Assembly: GCA_026120185.1 (NCBI GenBank)
Contig: JANUWF010001101.1
Location: 5,580,001 to 5,644,000, forward strand
Direction of reading: 5' to 3'
Length of the DNA: 64,000 nucleotides
DNA from: Voacanga thouarsii
Taxonomy: Eukaryota > Streptophyta > Magnoliopsida > Gentianales > Apocynaceae
Under the pieces are notes generated by a model. It was not told the origin of the DNA and did no database searches. It saw only the letters and a list, made by a program, of their open reading frames with translations. Below, in pieces: positions 57,401 through 64,000 of this stretch; the first letter of the stretch is position 1; every line of letters begins with the position of its first letter. A program made the position numbers and the translations under genes.

Positions 57401-60400
57401 ATTAAACTTAATACTTAAATTATTATTATTTATAAATGGATTCTAATCAGTTTTCCATTACCATATTACCATATTAATAATATCATGGATAATAATGCAA
57501 CAAAAAAAAAATCATATTAATGCCTTGGAGTTACTTTAACCCTACCCCTTCCTTGTTCCAGCCATATGGGTGCTTATAATTGAAGAGAAAAAAATGTCAT
57601 TGACAAAAAAAAAGCAGATTGCATGAAGATTGTATGCTGATATTTGCTCCAAACAAATAGGTATGTATTTTTGTTTTTCCACTGAGTACATGCATGTTTA
57701 TGCAAATAGGGTGTCACTACTTTATTAAATTATACCATGATTTACATGGAGGTTTCTGTGTTGTTTTTAGATGGTGGATGCATTGCCTTGTTGATTCTTG
57801 GAAGTAATGATTTAAGATTTATTAAACTTTCTTGCTAAATTGAGTGCATAAGTAAGACTTTTTTATACTGGGAATGAACACACAGTTAGGGGATAGACAA
57901 TCAGGAGATTCAACTAACAGAACTTGAATTGTGAAATAGCCACATTACTTGAAAGTAATACTTATTCATTAAACTCAATTTTGGTTCGAAGTGGCTCTTG
58001 ATTCAATTGTTATATGCTAAGTCTTTTTCATTACTTATTTTGCTTAATGAAATGTTTTCCAACGACCTTCCCTAACCATCAACAACTATATTTTGCTTTT
58101 ATGCATATAATATGTTTATTTTTATACTTGATATATTTTATTCTTTTTTCATACTATTTGTTTTCTTTCTTGTAAATTATGGGAAATCATGAACAGCTTT
58201 CCTGGATCATCTGAAGTCAGAACGAAATCCAACGAAATCCTTGGCATCACCGAAGTTATTGTCTGCTGAAGGACTGAAGAAGGCATTAAGGGTTGTTCTG
58301 GATATTTCCATATACCCTTGTCCTACTCTGGCATTTTTAGCATGTTCTCACTACCATTACATATTTATTCATCCAATTATTTCATGTTGTTAGTACAATA
58401 TTATGTAGTTAATATTACTGCATGTAGTTTATGCAAGAAACTGGGGGTAATACTTTGAGTATAGAGTTATCTAACCTATATGAAAATTATGAATTTCCTA
58501 GTAGGCATGTTCCTTTTTGGATATATGAACTGATCCTAACAGGCATTTTATTTTGTTAGATGATAGTTAAGTATTTAAATTGTCATAGGCTGTTTTTGAT
58601 TCACGGTGTTAGCCTCAAATGAGACACAACTAATACAAACTTGGTTATGAGCCTTGAAAAAAAAATCAATTCAACAAGTAACCTAAGTCCTTTTAACTGT
58701 CTTTTGTTCCCTGTGTTTCCTTAAATACAGCTAGCTAACTACAATTTCTTCCCCTTGAAGTGAGGTTCTAGAATAAGAAACTCATATTGAAGGCGGTTTG
58801 ATTGAGGTGAATAGGGGATAACCCAACTACATCAGGCACAAATTAATGATTTTTCTTGGTTTTTGCATAGTGCAACATATTTTCTTAGTGTGTATGTGTT
58901 TCTAACTATCTTGAATTTTATATTTGTTTTCTTATTTTTTGGTACTTTGGCAGTTTGGAATTCTTTTAACATTACCATATTATATTTGCTCTCTTGATTT
59001 GTTATTGCAATTATCAAACAAGTTTGAGATTATTTGTCAATAGTTCTGCCTTGTATTGTATTCATTAGGTATCTCACTAGTAACTCCCTATTAGGGTCAA
59101 TTGCAAACTAGATCAAGAGAAGAGATACTAAACAATATGTTTATATCTATACCTTTTGAATTGAAGGTGATATTATTTGTGCGAGTCTATCTCCAAACAT
59201 GGCTATCCCTGACCAATAAAACATGTACATGGATCTCTAGGAAATGAGTTTCTCTTTTGTCCCTAAATAGTCATTTATACAATATACCAATTTTTCTTGC
59301 ACAACAGCAGTTTTGACATCTCTCCTTTAATTTTTATCTCATTTTCTTTAGCTATTTTCTATTCCTATTGATTTTCTTTAAGAAGTATAAGCCCTTGGTT
59401 TTCTCAGATCTTAGGTGTGTTTGACCTTACTGTTAATTGATACATGTTGATTCTCAGTAGTGTCACAATTTTCTGCTATTGAATTAGGCCCATTTTTCAA
59501 TTGATTAGAATAAGGCAATTGCAGCTGTTCTGATCCAAAAACTGAAGAACTATTTTTGTTTTTTAAAGCAAAAGAATCTACGGTGATGCTTTTTTGAAAA
59601 CTATTTTTGTTTACTACAATTTTAGAAGAAAATGTTATTTTGAACTAATAAAAGCCTGCCTCAATAATTGATTTATTTTAGCATATTTATAAAGCTCATC
59701 CTCATGTATGGCAGTTGTTAAGTTTTGCCGATGATGGTTTCTTAAATATATATTTCCTACTATAGTTTAATCTGATTAGAAGTACAAATGCAATTTGAAA
59801 CATTTTGAAACCATAATTATGTTGATTTTTTCCTATATATGCTGTCCCTTCAATGGCATTTTTCGTGAATACTTTATATAATGAACACTTTTCAATTGGA
59901 AGGAAGGTGATAGTAACTTAGAATACTTGATTGAAGATATCAAGCCACTTGATCTTTATTCTCTTTTTTTTTTCCCCACGTCACACTTCTTCCTACGCTA
60001 AATATTTCTTAATTACAATCCACCAAAAACTCCTCTTTAGCTCTATTTCTTGGTCAAAAAATATTATGTGCATACCATTTTGCTACTGCTTATGGAGAAC
60101 TTCAATTGATTTTGTATTGGCCATATTCTCATAAATTTGATGTGGTTGCAGTAGCAGCATTCTATGGCATTATTAAAAGGTTTCCCATTTTATTGTTATT
60201 ACAACTGGTCTCAGTAAAATCTCCATTCTTCTTCTGCTGCTCTTCTAACCGTTTGATCATAAGCATCAATTTCTTTCGAGTCTAACAACAAAAGATTGTA
60301 CTTGATTCCATCAAGATTAGTTCTTTTCACTCTTATATATTTTATAAACTTTTTTAACCACAAAGTATTTAGAAAAAAAAATTAACAATGGACAAAATCT

Positions 60401-62750
60401 CCACGCTAAGCCAACTAATTGATATCTAAACTTTTAAAATTACTTTATTTGGCCATCTACATTAACATTTTCTCATATTTTATAATTACGTGCATTTATC
60501 CCAAAGATTAATAATAAAATAATAAACAAAGTTCCCCTATACACTTCCGGTCAATTAATTTTAAATTAATGTTCATATTCTATAACTAATATCAATGCTA
60601 AGCCCATTTTTTCTGAGGTGTTTCTTGTTTTGTTAGTTGATTTTTGTGTTACAATTGCAATGACTTATTTTGCTGATTGGTTAATTTCATTCATCTGGAA
60701 CGCGTATGAGGAGTTTTAAAACATAGCTCTTAATTGTTATTCTACGGTTATATGTCCTCCTTTTCAAAGTATCTATTACTTTTAAATATTTTTATTTTAA
60801 ATTATTGTTATTTTAAAATAAATATATATTTATTATTTTATTTCTAATTGTATATTTATTATTTATTACTTTGCTAATATAATATTAATTTATTTTCAAA
60901 TTTCAATGAGGGTAGTTTGGTCTTTTTAAAAAAATTTATAGATGTTAAAATTTTCTTAATCTAAGTAATTTATATAATAGTAATATATATTTTATTATTT
61001 TTTAAAAATGTATGAGTATAATATTAAAATTTATGAAAAAAAAGTAAAGACTTAAAAATTATTGTTACAATTTATTTGAAATGAATGATAAAACTGATAA
61101 TATTTCATAAATAAAATATTCATTGCATTATATCTTTTTTTTTTTTTGGTCAAAATAACCTAAAGCAAATTTTTTTTTTTTCTTTTGTTGGGAAAATGTT
61201 CGAATCCAATTGCACCAAGTGTGAAGTTGGATTGAAATCTTTTTAATGAAAAGTGAATTTAATACAAATAAATTTTATCTATAAAATATTAAAAATTAAA
61301 TTATTCACTTAATGTTGATTTTTTAATTTAGAAATTCTTTACAAAATTTAACAATGATGTTTATATTTAAAAAAGATTAAATATAATCCCAATTCATAGA
61401 CATCTACCAAAAAATAAATAGTGTATATAGAGTCGTTCATCTTTGGGTTTATACGAAATATAGTTTTTGTTCCTTTTTTTTTATGATTTAGGAAATTTAA
61501 ACCAAAATAGTTAACGAAAATAGAAAAATACATATGAAGAATAAATTAAAATGCAAAAAAATTTATGTGTTTTGATTTATTTAACCAATCTTATGTTCAC
61601 AACAAAAATTACATAATATTTTATTAACAACTATTAGGAGATTCACCCAAAACCTTTGTACACACTCTACCTCGCGCAATGCATACACTCACTTAATCTA
61701 CACATATGCTCAATAATACTAAATACAAAAGAATTAAAATATTTTAAAAAGTTTATAACCCCACCTATATATAAGTCAATGTAACTTACTAATTTTAATG
61801 CATATATGATAATAGTAACTTTTTAATTTTAAATATATTAAGAATACTATTTTCATCAAATTACTTCATCTTAATATGATTAGAAATGCAAGACAACGAA
61901 TGGGTGAAGGTCCAAATCACGGTTCGGGTACGAGGATGTAAATGTAATTAACCTGAAGCATTAAAGACATTATTAATGATGGAATAATCTCCATTATTGG
62001 CATATTAAACAAAGCTTTGTAATTGAGAGAGTTATTAGTGTTAGAATTATCAATCTAGGTTTAGTAATTCTCCAACATTATTTAAAATTAATTTCTTAAT
62101 TTGAGTAAGTTTTTATATTCCAATCTTCTTGGATCTATTTATATAGATGTGTCTTTATAAATGTGTGTTATACTTTATGCTTTGGTCCCTTGAGGACTTT
62201 ATGAGAATACCATATGAAAGTTTTATTCGATATATTTATGAGTATTGAGGCAATTACAAGGTCTTATTTAGTTGTTGGACAGTATCATCCAATCTTTTTT
62301 TTTTTTAATTTTTAAATGATTCAAAATATTGCAGGTGACATGTGAAGGTTCATTCTTTATATTTATATAGCTTTTGTCATTAGTGATAAAAACGAGTTTG
62401 GGTTGTAGTGCTAAAAATATAATAAAATAATATTTAAAGTGACCTCAGTAAATAAATAATTTGACAGTGATATTTATAAAATTAAAATGACACACAAAGA
62501 TAGATTGATGCAAGATAATTTATACCACAATAAAATAGTTAATCATAATAATTTACACCAAATCTGAAATTCTCACAAACATACATTATTAGAAGAAGTA
62601 AAACTCTAACATCACACAATTTTCCTCTATACTTACTTACACTTAACAAGTGAAGCACCCTTTTTATATATAATATATATATATAATCCTTAATAAAGAT
62701 AGTTAATATAAATATTATACATTTTACAGGCTAAAAAAATGACTAAATTT
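57401..62750. other. Intergenic, AT-rich, with one possible orphan exon
   Basis: No confident gene. A stretch at 58197-58298 (plus) follows a good acceptor (GAACAG) and encodes FLDHLKSERNPTKSLASPKL and LSAEGLKKALRV. It has normal codon-like composition, but I do not recognise it and find no partner exon. Open frames at 58832-59017, 59931-60134 and 61348-61533 are AT-driven and unsupported. Confidence 0.5.
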
Positions 62751-62999
62751 CTATAGACTATAGTTGGGCCTAGGATTGGTGCTTGCGAGCTGATTCGTTG
62801 GCGGGTTCTCGTGGGGGACGAAGATTGGTGTGGGTGGGGAGTCACGATGGTATCATGCACCCCGTGACGTACGTATTAGGAAAAGGACCACCTTTCTTTC
62901 GTTGCCCTCATGCAAAAGTCCATGGGAATATTTTAAACGTCAAAATTTTGAATTAGATGATGTAATACGTGATAGAGAAATATCTTTTAGTTCCTTTCA
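62751..62999. other. GC-rich island in AT-rich DNA
   Basis: About 150 bases (62760-62910) are distinctly G-rich on the plus strand, followed by a 62-codon frame (62830-63018, plus) of unknown similarity. It may be a remnant of an element or gene. No ends or motifs identified. Confidence 0.4.
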
Positions 63000-64000
63000 G
63001 GCTTTTCTCCTCACTTGATGATGGAATAAGGACGGTCCAAAATTTTGAATGTTTTTGTTGTCGTTATTGTTTTTCAAAAAAATTATTAAATATATAAAAA
63101 TTTTAAATCATGTACATCAATTAAGTACGTAAAATATAATTATATAAATTCAATTCGAAAGAGGTTATTAATTGGCAATGAAACTGCTGAGGTTCTTTGC
63201 CACTAGGCCATCCCTCCCCCAAAAAGTCCTTTAAAATTGTGAATTTATTTTTAAAAAATAAGTTTTTTATTTTTATATTTTTTAAAATTTATAATATTAT
63301 CTTTTTATTTACTTTAAGTTTTTGGCTCCGTTAGAAATTAATTTAGATTTTGAAAAGAATTACATCAATATATATATTGTCCGGATTATATTTAAAAATC
63401 TCTATCAAGGTAAAGTATTTTTAGTTCCCGTCCCCACCTCTAAAAAATTAAAAAGTAAAATATTTTTGCACACGATCTTTTATTTAAAAAATAATAGATA
63501 AATTATAATTTATCTCCTAACTTCAAACTTCTGATCCCATTCCTAATTAACAATGATATGCTGCACAAAGTTTAAAAACCCTTATCTGTTTTTTCTTTTT
63601 ATTTTGTTAAGATTTACTATTTTATATACTACACATCTTAGGATTAATTCTTATTTTCTGTCATTCTGATCGTATCTTATGAAAATATTCTTTGACCTTT
63701 AGTTATAACTCAGTAACAAGATAAGACAATGTTATAATTAGGTTTAATTAAAGGAAGTTATTATTTAGGAAGTGGTATCATAATTTTTAAAAACCTATTT
63801 ATTGTTGTTGTTATTGTATAAATGGGGTAGATTCAAATAATTTGAAGGGTGATGTCTTTTTTTGGTCTCCATACCCCTATAGATCTTGCTGGTAGGCAGA
63901 GACAAAAGTTGCCAAGCAGCTAAAAATGATTCTCCATCTATTCTGATTTAACCATTATATTTTGACTTTATACAAATATTTAATAGGAAATTTGACTCTA
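63000..64000. other. Intergenic, AT-rich
   Basis: No gene found. On the minus strand near 63215-63195, TGGCCTAGTGGCA resembles a pol III A box. A weak TTTCGAATT about 55 bases on could be a B box, but the evidence is thin. Confidence 0.55.

Overview
The window is nuclear DNA of a flowering plant, probably a eudicot. The evidence is GT/AG introns in conserved plant gene families, an AT-rich background with Stowaway-type MITEs, and plant LTR retrotransposons of the Ty1/copia, Athila-like, Tat-like and chromovirus-like kinds. Everything was read by eye. Splice sites and family calls rest on recognised motifs, not on searches. Boundaries marked approximate may be off by tens of bases.

Layout. 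1-1960: 5' part of a conserved plant gene of unknown function, minus strand, running off the left edge. 1960-9160: AT-rich intergenic DNA with two Stowaway-like MITEs. 9161-14343: a Ty1/copia element, minus strand, with two LTRs and a perfect 5-bp target duplication (ACTAC). Its middle (end of gag, protease, integrase) is replaced by a four-exon RKD-type RWP-RK transcription factor gene on the opposite strand. 16.6-20.96 kb: a conserved three-exon plant gene, minus strand, with a one-base frameshift just before its expected C-terminus. 21.7-25.3 kb: two orphan gene pieces on the minus strand, a LONGIFOLIA/TRM first exon and a DUF26 (cysteine-rich receptor-like kinase) piece.

26.86-55.23 kb is one nested retrotransposon stack. 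A Tat-type Ty3/gypsy element (C, plus strand, two RNase H domains, antisense ORF remnants before its 3' LTR) is interrupted in gag by a rearranged pair of Athila-like elements (A and B). Its 3' LTR is interrupted by a chromovirus-like element (D, minus strand). D's 5' LTR holds an Athila-like solo LTR (E, target duplication AAGAC), and E holds a 2-kb solo LTR (F, target duplication AAATC). 55.2-64 kb is AT-rich intergenic DNA with a microsatellite, a hairpin-rich MITE-like element, a degenerate tandem array and a small GC-rich island.

The most unusual object is the RKD gene inside the copia element. RKD proteins set egg-cell identity in plants and are linked to nucellar embryony in citrus. 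This copy keeps three introns and a complete RWP-RK domain, and lies antisense to a TATA-containing 5' LTR. It could therefore be an expressed transduplicate, a source of antisense RNA against the parental gene, or a decaying passenger. The retroelement proteins in the window are otherwise all broken.
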